Shown here: positions 12,422 to 23,901 of the stretch, piece by piece
Layout of the letters: every line of letters starts with the position of its first letter
How positions within the stretch are numbered: position 1 is the stretch's first letter
NCBI GenBank assembly: GCA_019188255.1
Contig: JAETXT010000007.1
Span: 62,001 to 126,000 of the forward strand
Length of the DNA stretch: 64,000 nucleotides
Source: Verticillium longisporum
Taxonomy: Eukaryota; Ascomycota; Sordariomycetes; Glomerellales; Plectosphaerellaceae
Reading direction: 5' to 3'
Notes under the pieces: generated by a model
Database searches by the model: none
Seen by the model: the letters and a program-made list of their open reading frames with translations, nothing else
What the model was told of the DNA's origin: nothing
Made by a program: the position numbers and the translations under genes

Positions 12422-13121
12422 GAGGTTACAGCTGACAGGGTGGTGACTCAAGTTCACCCCCCCCATCCGGAGAAAGCTCGGGGGGTAGTTAGCATAATTT
12501 TAGGGAGATTACATAGCTCCATAGTATTAATATAAATATATACTATACCCGAGTTTTTTTTTCTTTTAAGTCTTTATAATAGAATTAATAGATATATATT
12601 AAAGAAAGAATAGATTCTAAGCATATACCTAGCATATACCTAGTATATGCCTAGTATATGCTCTAGAGAGCTAGATTCCTAAGGTAAGTAGGGCATATGC
12701 TTAGTATATGCCTAGTATATGCCCTAGAGTTGGATTCCTAAGGTAAGTTAGGTATATACCTAACCTATCTACTTTAGGGATCTAGTTCTAAAGGCATATA
12801 CTAGGCATATACTAGGCATATACCTTACTTACCTTAGGAATCCAGCTCTCTAGGGCATATACTAGGTATATACTAGGTATATACCTTACTTACCTTAAGA
12901 ATCTAGCTCGCTAGAGTATATACCCAGTATATGCCTAGTATATATTTATATATATATCTTAAACACCCTTAATTCTTAATATATTAATATTTTAAATTAT
13001 ACTATTTGTACTATATAGGGCCCGTGCACTTTGAGTTGTGCATGCTATTACCCCCCTCCCCGAGGTTTCTCCGGATTAGGGGGGATGAACTTGAGTCACT
13101 ACCCTATTAGCTGCAACCCGC
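12422..13121. mobile_element. Non-autonomous inverted-repeat element, copy A (700 bp)
   Basis: Bounded by imperfect terminal inverted repeats of roughly 60 bases. The left end runs GAGGTTACAGCTGACAGGG, then TGACTCAAGTTCA, a C-run, and TCCGGAGAAA. The right end is its complement with some C-to-T changes (ACCCTATTAGCTG). Between them are two arms of a ~50 bp minisatellite in opposite orientation that meet near 12770, so the whole element could fold back on itself. There is no coding capacity. The 8-base flanking duplication suggests MULE- or hAT-like mobilisation by a transposase elsewhere; the family is not certain. Confidence 0.7.
12600..12935. repeat. Inverted arms of a ~50 bp minisatellite in copy A
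   Basis: Units built from TATATACCTAGTATATGCC, CTAGAGAGCTAGATTCC and TAAGGTAAGTA recur in one orientation up to about 12770, then in the opposite orientation (TTACTTACCTTAGGAAT...). Units vary by point changes and by the number of the inner ACCTAGTATAT repeats. Confidence 0.75.
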
Positions 13122-13309
13122 ACTTTGTCAGATCCCGTCTCAGTGGAGGTTACAGCTAATAGGGGTGAGTCTCAAGTTCATACCCCCCAATCCGGAGAAA
13201 GCTCGGGGGGTAGTTAGTATAATTTTAGGGAGATTATATAACTCTATAGTATAAATACGAGTATATACTATACCCGAGTTTTAGAATTAATAGATATATA
13301 TTAAAGAAA

Positions 13310-13525
13310 TAAATATATACTAGGTATATACCTAGTATATGCCCTAGAGAGCTAGATTCCTAAGGTAAATAAGGTATATACCTCGTATATGCCTAGTATA
13401 TACCCTAGAGAGCTAGATTCCTAAGGTAAGTAAGGTATATACCTAGTATATACCTAGTATATGCCCTAGAGAGCTGGATTCCTAAGGTAAGTAAGGTATA
13501 TACCTAGTATATACTTAGTATATAC
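13310..13525. repeat. Minisatellite arm, left part of copy B
   Basis: Three to four units of the same ~50 bp repeat as in copy A (…GCCCTAGAGAGCTAGATTCC, TAAGGTAAGTAAGG…), ending where the 5' LTR begins. Confidence 0.75.
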
Positions 13526-13732
13526 TGAAACTGGGCAGGGTAGAAAGGTATAGCTTAGCGATAAGGTAATAAGGAGTAGCTAATTAGGGAAACGGATATT
13601 AGCTAGATTTATTATAAGGACCCCTAAGGGATATATATTATTAATCCGATACTATATATTTAAGGACCTATTTTTTCTTAAATAACTACTTTATTACCCT
13701 AATTAGTTAAGGTTATTACTAGCCCTACTTTA
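13526..13732 (+). repeat. 5' LTR (207 bp)
   Basis: Begins TGAAACTGGGCAGGGTAGAA and closely matches 31864-32072. Almost all differences from the other LTR that I see are C/T or G/A transitions, as RIP produces. Confidence 0.8.
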
Positions 13733-16700
13733 ATTAGTACTCTAAGGCGGATTATCTCTCTTATATACTATTAATATAATCTATTAGCCTAATTAGACCC
13801 CTTAAATAAGGTTAGATTTAGTCTTAATATAAAGGGCTTATTAAAAGGACTTAAATAGAGAATAATAGCTAGACCGTTAAATGAATACTATTATAAGAGA
13901 AGTAAAAAGGATTATAGAATAAAATAGATAAAATTAATAAATATAATTAGATAATAATAATAGACTAATTAGGGTAATAGACGAGGTTATTAGTCCGGAA
14001 GGGTATAAGGGAGCCTATAAAACCTCTATTTATTACTAACTAAATAAGAATCTAATAATATAATAGGCTTTAGCTTTAGATTCTACCGATTAGGGGAAGA
14101 AAGGAAGTTATCTTATCTCGCTTAACCTAATAGTAGCTAGTTACTAAAGTAATACTATAACTTTATAAATATACGAGATTTACGAATAATATATATAACT
14201 AATTAGTTATATATATAATATAAATAATATAAATAATAGATAAGCTTTATATATAAATAATATAAATAATAGATAAGCTTTATATATAAATAATATAAGT
14301 AATAGATAAGCTTTATATATAAATAATATATATAGCCGATTAATTATATATATAATATAATTAATTTACGATAGTTATATTCCCCTAATTATAGTATTAG
14401 GACCCTATAATAGATTATATAATATTAAGATAGAAGAGGCTATAGTGAAGCTTATATAAAGCGACTCGATTCCTCGAAGGTAGCCTCGACCTCCCTCCTC
14501 TATAACCCCCCTTCTTCCTTAATAAAAATTAATATATATAAAACTAAAAATAATAAGAAATAATAATAAACGATAAACCTTAATTAATAATTTAAGAAAG
14601 TAAAAGTAAATAACCTAGCCTTGGAACCCTTATAATAACTAATTAGGGGAATAAACCTATATTTATTATAGCTAATACTTAAATTTACTTATAAAAAGGG
14701 GCTTTTACTATTTATAGGGAGTATTCTCGTAAAGATAATAAATCCTCGCCTATTTCTAACCCTCTCTACCTTAGTAATAATGACGATAATAAAGTTAGAC
14801 TCCTTTTTAATAGTAGCTAGCCTCTAAGACCTATTTTCCTAATAATTTATAAGAATATCTTACCTCCTTAGCCTAGAATAGTACCTTACGAGAATATAAT
14901 TAATTACCTATTTATTTTAGAAGTATAGTATATCCTAATTTAAGGCCTTTCCTTTAATTAATTTATATTAATCCTTAAGAGTATCTTTAAGAAGGTAATA
15001 AATAATAAAGGATTAGCGATAATATTAATATTAAAGTCGAGTAATATTCTCAGGTTTATAGAGGATAACCTCTAGGAGTTCCTAATTAATTATAAGGATA
15101 TTTATTACTTAGCTAGCTTTAAGGAGGAAGAGAAGGTTATAAATATTATTATCTATATTAATAAAGATAATAAATACCTTATTAAGCTATTTATAAAGAT
15201 AGTATAGGCTAAGGGAATAATATTCGCTAAGATTATATAATATATTAAAAAGAAGCGAGATTAGTTTTCTAATAATAGTAAAAATCCTATTACTTAGATT
15301 ATAATATTATATAATTATAAATAGTTATTTAAGGATCTAAAAGAGCTTAATAAAGCTTACTAATTAATATTAAAACTTATAATTATAATAAGGAAATAGA
15401 AGCTCGACCTCTTATCTAATAATAAATTAGTTAATATTAATTATAGGATAATCAAGGCTAAGATATTTATAAAAATTACTAATAATTATAATATTAAGGT
15501 TAGAAACCTCTTTAATCGATTAATATTTAATAAGTTTTAGGATATAATTAAATGCTTAGAAAAGGAGAAAAGAGATATTTAGAAGTTTAAAATAATACTA
15601 AACTACTTTAATTAAAATAATAATAATATTAAGAAGCTTATAAAACCCTTATTAATAACCTTTATATAGAGGGCGTAAATAAAGGATTCTAAGCTTAATA
15701 ATTTAATAATCTAATTCTAAGCCTTAATCGTAGAATATAAGATAGGAATATAGGAGTCTTAATTAAGGACTTTAATAGCTATTTAAGAACTTCTAAGGAT
15801 TACTTTAAAAGAGAACTTAGTAATTATAAAGGTTAATAGAGGAAATAGGCTAATTACTTACTTATTAGCGCTCTAGATTATAAACTTAGTAATTAAGCTA
15901 GACCTTCTAATTATAGTTCTCTTAAGAGCCCTTAATTAGTTTAATAGGGTAGCCTATACTATAGGTTTAAGGTTATAAGGATAAAGCTTATATTAATAGA
16001 GCGGGTATTAATAAAGCGGGTATTAATAGATATAATAATAATATAATAGCTATTAATAGCTATAGGCCTCCTAATTAGGTTAATAGTAATAATAATACCC
16101 CCGCTTAAAGGAGGATAATAGATTTATAAACTAATACTAATATAGAGACCTATACCCCCCTCCCCTAATATAAAGGTCTTATATTTATTATAGAGGTCTT
16201 TATTATTTAAAGGATTATATACTATAAAGAGCCGACTTCGAAGCTTAGCTAATTAAGTTTATAATATTATATTATTATATTAATAGGGGAGACGATTAAG
16301 AATTAGTATTACTATAGCCTATAGTTAAGGGCTGGAATTAAGGTTTCCCTAATCGATATAGTATCTTTAAATAAGTAATTATAATAAGCTAGCCTTTAGC
16401 CTCCTAGGCTTTAAAAGAGCTTAAGGGATAGACCCTTAACTTAATTACCCTATTCCTATTCTCTAATATTTATTAAAAGATAAGGAATATATTATAGAAC
16501 CCCTAGGCTAGAAGCTTAATCTATAGCTAGGTTAACCTTATAGGCTAATACCCTAGAGGACTTCTTAATTTTAAGAATAGGATATATAAAGATATAATTA
16601 GTAAAACCTAAAGGAGAGTTTTCCCTATATTGACTAGATATAATAAAGAGGCCCGCTTTTAAGAGATTAATCCTCTTCCGATCCTAGAGCTAGTATATAA

Positions 16701-18499
16701 AGAGATTAGGGTAATAAGTATAATTAATAGCTACGAGGGCCCCTCGCTAAGTAATATTAAAAGGGTATAAGGGTTAATAATAGCTATTTAAGAAAAGCTT
16801 ATTAAATAGTTCTAATAATAAGAATATAAAGTCCTTCGTAATTACTTTATTATTATAGACCCTAAGCTTTAGAAGATTAAATAGGAGTATATCTTAGGGA
16901 TAGACTTAGAATATAGATAGCTCCCGATAATATACTTTAAAGTCCCCTACTTATTCTATAATAATATATAATCCTTAAAGAGAAAAAGGGTTAACTTTAT
17001 AATAGGATTATCTATAAAGCTTAATTAGGCTAATGTAAATATTACTTTTAGCCTTAGACCCTTTATAATATAAAAGAAGGAATTTATAGTCTAAGAATTT
17101 AGGGACTTTAATATATTTTTAGCTATTATTATATAATAATAGACCTTACTTATTAGCCTAATTAGGATAGACTTATTTAAAGTACCTAATATATATATCT
17201 TTATAATAATTAATTTAAAAGTATAGTTTAATATCGTTTCTAAAAATATTATAAATATCTTTAACCTCTCCTATAGGGTTTATAAATTAATTATTAAAAT
17301 ATAATTAACTATATTAGGGGAATTAAGAGGGGTAATTAGCTATATATTCGAAAACCTATAAATTAATAAATATTAATAGCCTATTATCCTCTAAATTATA
17401 ATAATTAAGGATTATATATTTAATATACTATTAAAGGGGCTATTCTTTACTTAGATATAAATAATATTTAATTATATTAAGGACTAAGTATATACTAACT
17501 TTATATTTAGTGGTTTAAGGATTATAGTCCTAATTAGCTATATTAGACCTTTTAAGAAAGAAACTTTAAAGGATATTTATTTAGATTTCTCGCTTAAGAG
17601 GATATAGATATTATAAGCTAATTAAAGTAATAATAAAAGTAAGAATAACGATTAAAGGGGCCTAAGCGATAATAATATTCTAATTACTATTAAAAGGAGA
17701 TATTAAGGAGACGTTCGAGAATTGCATCCGAATAGCTAGGAACTAGATAGTTCGCTTAATTAAACGCTCTCCTATAAACCTACTAATATAGATAAGGGGG
17801 ACTCTATTCTAGGGATGCTTTCGGAGGCCTAAGTAACTTATATTATTAATAAAGCCCTTTCTTTAGAAATTACCTTAAGAGAGCTATTACCTAGATTAAT
17901 AATTAAGGAATAAGCTATACCTATTATAATATATTTAAGGAATTATTAAGAAAGGTATTCTTTAATTTAATATATATTATTTTAGCTAAATAGAAGGTAT
18001 AATAGGATATTAATTAAATTAATATACTTTATATTCTTAAAGCTAAGGAATAATAAACTTAGAAAGCTTCTTCGATTATAGAGCTTTTAAAGAATATTAG
18101 GAAAATCTATATTATATATAAAAGGAAGGCTAATAAAGTAAACCTAATCGATAATAAGCTATCTAATAGTAATATACTTAAGGGTAACCCCCTCTAGAAG
18201 GTTAAGAAGCTAGCTATTATCCTATTAAAGTAATATATAATTAATAAAGGCCCTTTTAAAAGCTTAATTATATTAAAGTTCTTAAATATTAAACTATAAT
18301 CGAGGCTTATAATTTAGAGATTATAGGATATTATAGACTCCTATAAATACCTTTAATTAAAGGAATAGGATATATTAGAGTAAATCCTCTTAAATAGGGA
18401 AGCTATATTAGCTTAGGATTTTATTAAATATAAGAGTCTTAATTATAATATTACTCCTTTATAGAAAATTAAGACGATCTTTATAAAGCTTAATAAGTA
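13733..18499 (+). other. RIP-degraded interior, probable gag and protease part of a retroelement
   Basis: Extremely AT-rich with in-frame stops everywhere. Its position upstream of a Ty3/gypsy-type reverse transcriptase relic makes a gag-protease origin likely, but I could not recognise a specific domain. It includes a local direct repeat of a unit with AGATAAGCTTTATATATAAA at about 14210-14330. Confidence 0.45.
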
Positions 18500-21200
18500 A
18501 AGGGTATCTTAATTCCGAAGGCCCTTAAGAAGTTAATTATTAAAATACTAAGGGAACGCTTTAAGAAAGGGGTTATTAAGGAAAGCTATACTTCTTATAG
18601 GAACCCTTAATTCTTAATTTAAAAGAAAGATTAGAAGATAAAGCTTATTAACTTAGCTATATAGATTAATAGGATTATTATAAAAGATACCTTTATACCC
18701 CTAAATAGGGACGACTTCTTAGAGGACTTCGTAATATATAAGCTTATCTCCTTCCTTAATTTCTTTAATAAATATAACTAAATACTACTCGACGAGATAA
18801 ATAGGGTTATAATAATGTTTACGACTTCTATTAGCCTATTTAGGATATATACTCTCCTTTAAGGAGCTATTAACTTAATAGCCTAGTTTATATATATAAT
18901 TATAAGAATCCTCTATAACTTTATTTTTTATTATTATTATATTTTTATAGACGATATTATTATTAAAAGACTAATTATTAATTATAAAAGTAAGGATTTA
19001 ATCCTAGGGGTATATTAATTTATCGTTAAGTACCTTTAAAATATTAATAAAATCCTTATTAATATTAAGCTTTTAGGATATATTATTTTAAGAGTAAAAA
19101 GCTGATAAGCTTAGGAATTAGCTATTATTATTAGCTATATTTATAGTATTATAAGTTATTCCCCTAATCTAATTAAGATTATTAAGCTCTAGGAATAGAT
19201 AAAGTATAATAATATCTCTTTATTAAGATCCTTCCTAGGACTAGCTACTTTCTATTAAATTTAGATTAATTACTTTAATATTAAATATAGCCCTTTTATA
19301 GATCTATTAAAGAAGAATATCCTATTCTTCTAAATAGACTTATAATAAGAAGCTATAGATATTATTAAAGCTAAACTTATAGGTTCTCTAATCTTAATCT
19401 CGATCGACTATAGTATAGAAGGGGGTATTATCTACCTCTATATAGATATAAGCCTTAAAGGCTAAGGAGCCGTTTTAAAGTAATAGATTAATAGGAGGCG
19501 AGTAGTCTTAAAGTATAAGAGTAGCTACTAGGATATAGCCGAATAGAAATATAATTCTAGGAAGTTAGAATTTAAAATAATCCTAAAAGCTTTAAAGTAT
19601 TTAAGGAATTACCTTTATAATATCTACTTTATTTTAGAAATAAATACTTAAATACTTATAATATAGCTTAATAGGGCTATAATAAACCTCCTAGGATTAA
19701 TAATTATTTAATAGATTATTTAGATTTATATATTTAATTTTAAAGTTAAATATATTTTAGGAACGAAGAACTCTATAATAGATAGACTTTTAAGAAAGCT
19801 ATTAGGACCTTTTAATTAGGACGACGAAGCTATAGAAGGGGATATTAACGACTTTATTAATATTAATATCTTTATAATAACCTCGGGCCCTCTTAAGTTA
19901 TTCCTATTAAATAAAGAGACTTAGAGTTAAGCTTTAAAGGACCTAGTAAGCTTCTTAGCGATAGGAGTATTCCTTAGTGAGTTTACTAAGAGGTAATAAG
20001 AGGTAATTAAGAGAATAGTAATAAAAGTTTTCCTTAAAAATAATTTCCTTTAGACCCGCCCTAATAAAGTATAATCTTATTTATAGAGAATTATCGATAA
20101 TTCTAATATATAGGTTACTCTAATTATAATAGTATATAAAGAATTAAGGTATTAAGGATACGAAGTAACCTATTAATAGGTCTTATTTAACTTCTAATAG
20201 GATAATATATATTAATAAATTAAGATAATAGTTAAAGCTTATCCTATATATTAAATAGTAAGAGGACTATAGAGAGGCGACCCTCTAACATTTACTAAGC
20301 TAATTATAAACTCCCTCCCCTTTATTTATATCTATCTTAATATCTAATAACTTTATAATTACTATTTAATAGAAGCTAAATATAGATTTACTAGTTATAT
20401 TAAGGCCTATTTAATTAGAGTAAATATATTAAAGGCTATTATGAAATTTATCTAGGAAGATATTATCTATAGATATAGCTTATATTATACCCTTATCGTT
20501 AATAGGGGATTAGAAAATAAAGGATTAATTATTAAACTTAATAATTAATATAAAATAAAGCGGAAGCTTATATCGTTATATAACCTAAAAGCTAATAGCT
20601 TTATTAAAAAAGGTTATTAGCCTATTATATATATTCTAGCTACTTAGATAGTAATAAGAGGCGAAAGAGTTAATTCTCTATTAATAATTATTCTATTTAT
20701 AAATAGAACGACTATTAAAGCTTCTATAAGCTATATACCCTTCTTCCTCCTCTATAGCTATAAAGCTATTATATTAATTAAGATTACCTCGCTTATATAG
20801 TAGATATTAGACTAGGACTTAGTCTATTTACCTAATTAGGAGGTCTAGATATACTTAAGGGCCTTTTCCTAGCTTAAACTCGATAGGACTAAAGCGATTC
20901 GAATACTTAACTATTAATAATATATTAGGACTAAGGGGTTAAATTACTAAAATACTACTTAACTCTATACTTAGAAGCTCTAAATTAGGGACGTAGTCCT
21001 TATCTATAATATTAAATAAATAATAAATATATCGAGAAATATAAAGCTTAACCTCTATTAATAGGGCCTATTTAGAATTACTTTAACTATACCTAGGAAC
21101 CTCTTATTTAGGCTAGAAATAATAGGAAAGGAATTTATTTAAGGGGTTATTTATTTAAGCTAATAGCTTAAAAAGTTTATCCTAGACCTAAATAGCTAAT
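18500..21200 (+). pseudogene. Relic of a Ty3/gypsy-type polyprotein (RT, RNase H, integrase)
   Basis: Despite many stops, conserved blocks can be read in the plus strand in the expected order. In the reverse transcriptase part, a stretch with ILLDEINR and then GAINLIA (18.78-18.9 kb) resembles the usual block around the Q-G-A-T-N motif. It is followed by an aspartate pair in FIDDIIIK near 18.95 kb, where the catalytic Asp-Asp sits. RNase H-like sequence lies near 19.43-19.66 kb. Integrase-like sequence with GLENKGL and then NLKANSF lies at 20.49-20.62 kb. Stops fall where Gln codons are expected (CAA to TAA, CAG to TAG), the signature of RIP. The gene is long dead. Confidence 0.7.
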
Positions 21201-22041
21201 AGGAGCTAGAAAGTAAAGACTTATTAATAAAAGACGTTAAAGAGGAGCTTATAAGAGCGCTTAATATTACTACTCTATAGGACGAAATACTAGAAAGATA
21301 TTATTCCCTTAATTAAGTAAATACTTATCTAATATACCCTAACTTAATTAGCGAAAACTAAGATATTAAGGAAACGATTAACTCTAAGGACTCCTCTATA
21401 CTTCTAAGTAACCTTCTTTAATAATTAAGATAGCTCTAAGAACTTATTATAGAGTAGATTCGAGTATTTATAGCTAAATTATATTAATATAAACGATATA
21501 CTTACTTAGAAGTATAAGTCTAGGGCCTATTTAATAAGGATATATACTTTAAAATAGATAATATTAATTAGGAATAATTTAGGATGCCCTTTAATTAAGT
21601 TAATATAATTTAATTAGAGGAACTTATATATTAATAGGATATTATATTTTAATATAATTTATATTCTTTCTCTTTTATTAATAATTTAATTATATTCCCT
21701 ATAATATTATTAAATATTTAAGATATTTTAGCTCTTTCTTTAAACTTTCCTATTTTTATTTTATCTTTTCCGCTCTTTCCTTCTCTCTTTTAGCCTATAG
21801 ATAACGTAGTATACTTAGAATATAATAGTCCTAAGATATTAAATATATATTATATCGATATTTTATTTCTTTATTCCCTAGCTAAAATTCCTATTATATT
21901 TATAATCTTAATTATACTATTCCCCTAATTATAATATACCCCCTTACTTTCCCTTATATAAATTATCCTAATTAGATATTTACTTAGGTATAGGACTCCT
22001 AACTAAGTATTAGGGACGAATAGAGTTAGGATAAATACTAA
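21201..22041. other. AT-rich stretch downstream of the integrase relic
   Basis: RIP-type sequence with no recognisable domain; probably the 3' part of the plus-strand retroelement. It ends at the TA target of the first Pot2-like transposon. Confidence 0.4.
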
Positions 22042-22043
22042 TA

Positions 22044-23901
22044 ACGTAATCCACAAGCGAGTGGTTCACCCAAGCGAGTGGTTCACTTCGCCCGGGCCCA
22101 CGACCTACACCTGAATTCTACAGATTCCACCTCCGCCCGCGATGGAGACTCTTTCAAAAGAAGGTCAATTATTCCTTGCTATCCAAGCTATGGACAATGA
22201 CCCGAACCTAAGCGCCCGGAGTGCTGCGAGGATCTACACCGTCCCCTTAACGACGCTCCTCCGACGCCAGAAGGGCAAACCCTCCCGACGCGAAAGCCCG
22301 CCCAATTCTGCCAAATTAACAGTACTAGAAGAGAAAACTATTGTCGAATATATCCTTGACCTAGATGCGCGATCTTACCCTCCCCGGTTGGGTGAGGTCG
22401 GAGATATGGCGAATCGCCTGCTTGCCGACCGTGACGCGCCACGCGTCGGGAAGAACTGGGCCGCAAACTTCGTCAAACGGCAACCAGAGCTCCGGACGCG
22501 TTTCTTTCGCAAGTACGACTACAAGAGGGCCCAATGCGAAGATCCGGACGCGATAAACGCGTGGTTCCGCCTCGTGCATAACATGATCGCCAAGTACGGC
22601 ATCCAAGAGGCTGACATGTACAACTTTGACGAGACCGGCTTCCAGATGGGCGTTATCGCCAACGGAATGGTCGTGACCAGTTCGGAAAGACGGTCCAATG
22701 TGAAGATGAGGCAGCCAGGCAACCGGGAATGGGTTACGGTGATCCAGGGCGTTGGCGCGTTGGGTTTCTCCGTCCCGCCGTTCATCGTGGTTTCGGGCAA
22801 GTACCACCTCTCGAGCTGGTACCAGGACGACGCGATTTCTCGCGACTGGAGAATCGCAACATCTCCAAACGGCTGGACGACGAATGATATTGGTCTGGAA
22901 TGGATTCGGCATTTTGACAGGCATACAAAGTCCCGTACTTCGGGCGGTTATCGCCTACTGATCCTGGATGGCCACGAAAGTCACCACTCGGTCGACTTCG
23001 AACTCTACTGCAAGGAGAACAACATCATCACACTCTGTATGCCTCCTCATTCGTCACATCTACTCCAGCCTCTCGATGTTGGGTGTTTTGGCCCACTAAA
23101 GAAAGCATACGGTCGGCAAATCGAGGATAGGATGAGGGCGGGTACAACGCACATCAGCAAAGAGGACTTCTTCCCGGCGTTTTCGGCTGCATTTCAGCAA
23201 GCAATGACAGAAAAACATCCAGGGAGGCTTTCGAGGAGCGGGGCTTGTCCCCCATAACCCGGAAACAGTCCTGTCAAAGCTGGATGTGAGGTTGAGGACG
23301 ACGACGCCTCCGGGGACGTCCCACGGGGAGCGTGATTCTTGGGTCTCTAAGACGCCCACTAACCTGCTCGAGGCAGGTTCCCAGACTGACTTCATCAAAG
23401 GGCGAATCTCACGCCACCAGGGAAGCTCCCCAACGTCAATTTTAGATGCTGTTGACTATCTTGCGAAGGGGACGCGGGGTGTTATGCACCAGATCGCTCT
23501 TTTGAAGTCAGAGGTTATGATCCTTCGAGAGGAAAATGCTACACTAAGCCGACGCCGGAGGGCCAAAAGCTACGTCTCCGGGAAGGAGGAAGCATGGCTG
23601 TAGGCGAGGGACAGGACAAGATTGCTCAGAAGGAAGTAGATATCCAGATAAAAGAGGAAACGCTGCAGAACCCGGGTCCCGCGTCGTGGTCCCAGCCGAA
23701 GAAACGATGCTGTAGCGTATGCGGGAAGACCGGCCACAACGCGAGAACTTGTCAGGTAGCTATCTCATCGTCTGCAAAAGACGAGGAGGAGTGATTTTAA
23801 TTGATTTACGGCGTTTGGGTTGAGGTTTTCCTCGGAATGTTTGTCGGGTCGGGGTGAAGTGAACCACTCGCATGGGTGAACCACTCGCTTGTGGATTACG
23901 T
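22044..23901 (+). mobile_element. Pot2/Fot1-like (pogo, Tc1-mariner) transposon, copy 1
   Basis: 1858 bp, flanked by TA on both sides (22042-22043 and 23902-23903). Terminal inverted repeats of about 45 bases start ACGTAATCCACAAGCGAGTG and contain the motif GCGAGTGGTTCAC twice, a likely pair of transposase binding sites. Known Pot2 elements have almost the same length, TIR size and subterminal direct repeats. GC content is normal, unlike the AT-rich host sequence, and no RIP changes are seen. Confidence 0.95.
22142..23794 (+). pseudogene. Pogo/Fot1-family transposase, copy 1, frameshifted
   Basis: The transposase cuts and pastes the element at TA sites. N-terminal helix-turn-helix (residues ~5-60) and CENP-B-type DNA-binding region (to ~150) are followed by the catalytic domain: first Asp in YNFDETGFQMG, second in LLILDGHESHHS, third in SSHLLQPLDVGCF. 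After residue ~350 the frame breaks at an A-run (23211-23215, five A; seven would keep the frame). The C-terminal part then continues in another frame to a second break at 23565-23568 (four A; five in copy 2). It ends with a zinc knuckle CSVCGKTGHNARTC, C-x2-C-x4-H-x4-C. Unbroken it would be about 550 residues. Whether the breaks are real, sequencing errors or bypassed by frameshifting is open. Confidence 0.85.

Noticed and set aside
12600..12935. Regular repeats that might suggest a CRISPR array
   Set aside because: Units are adjacent minisatellite repeats with no unique spacers, they switch orientation mid-way, and the genome is fungal.
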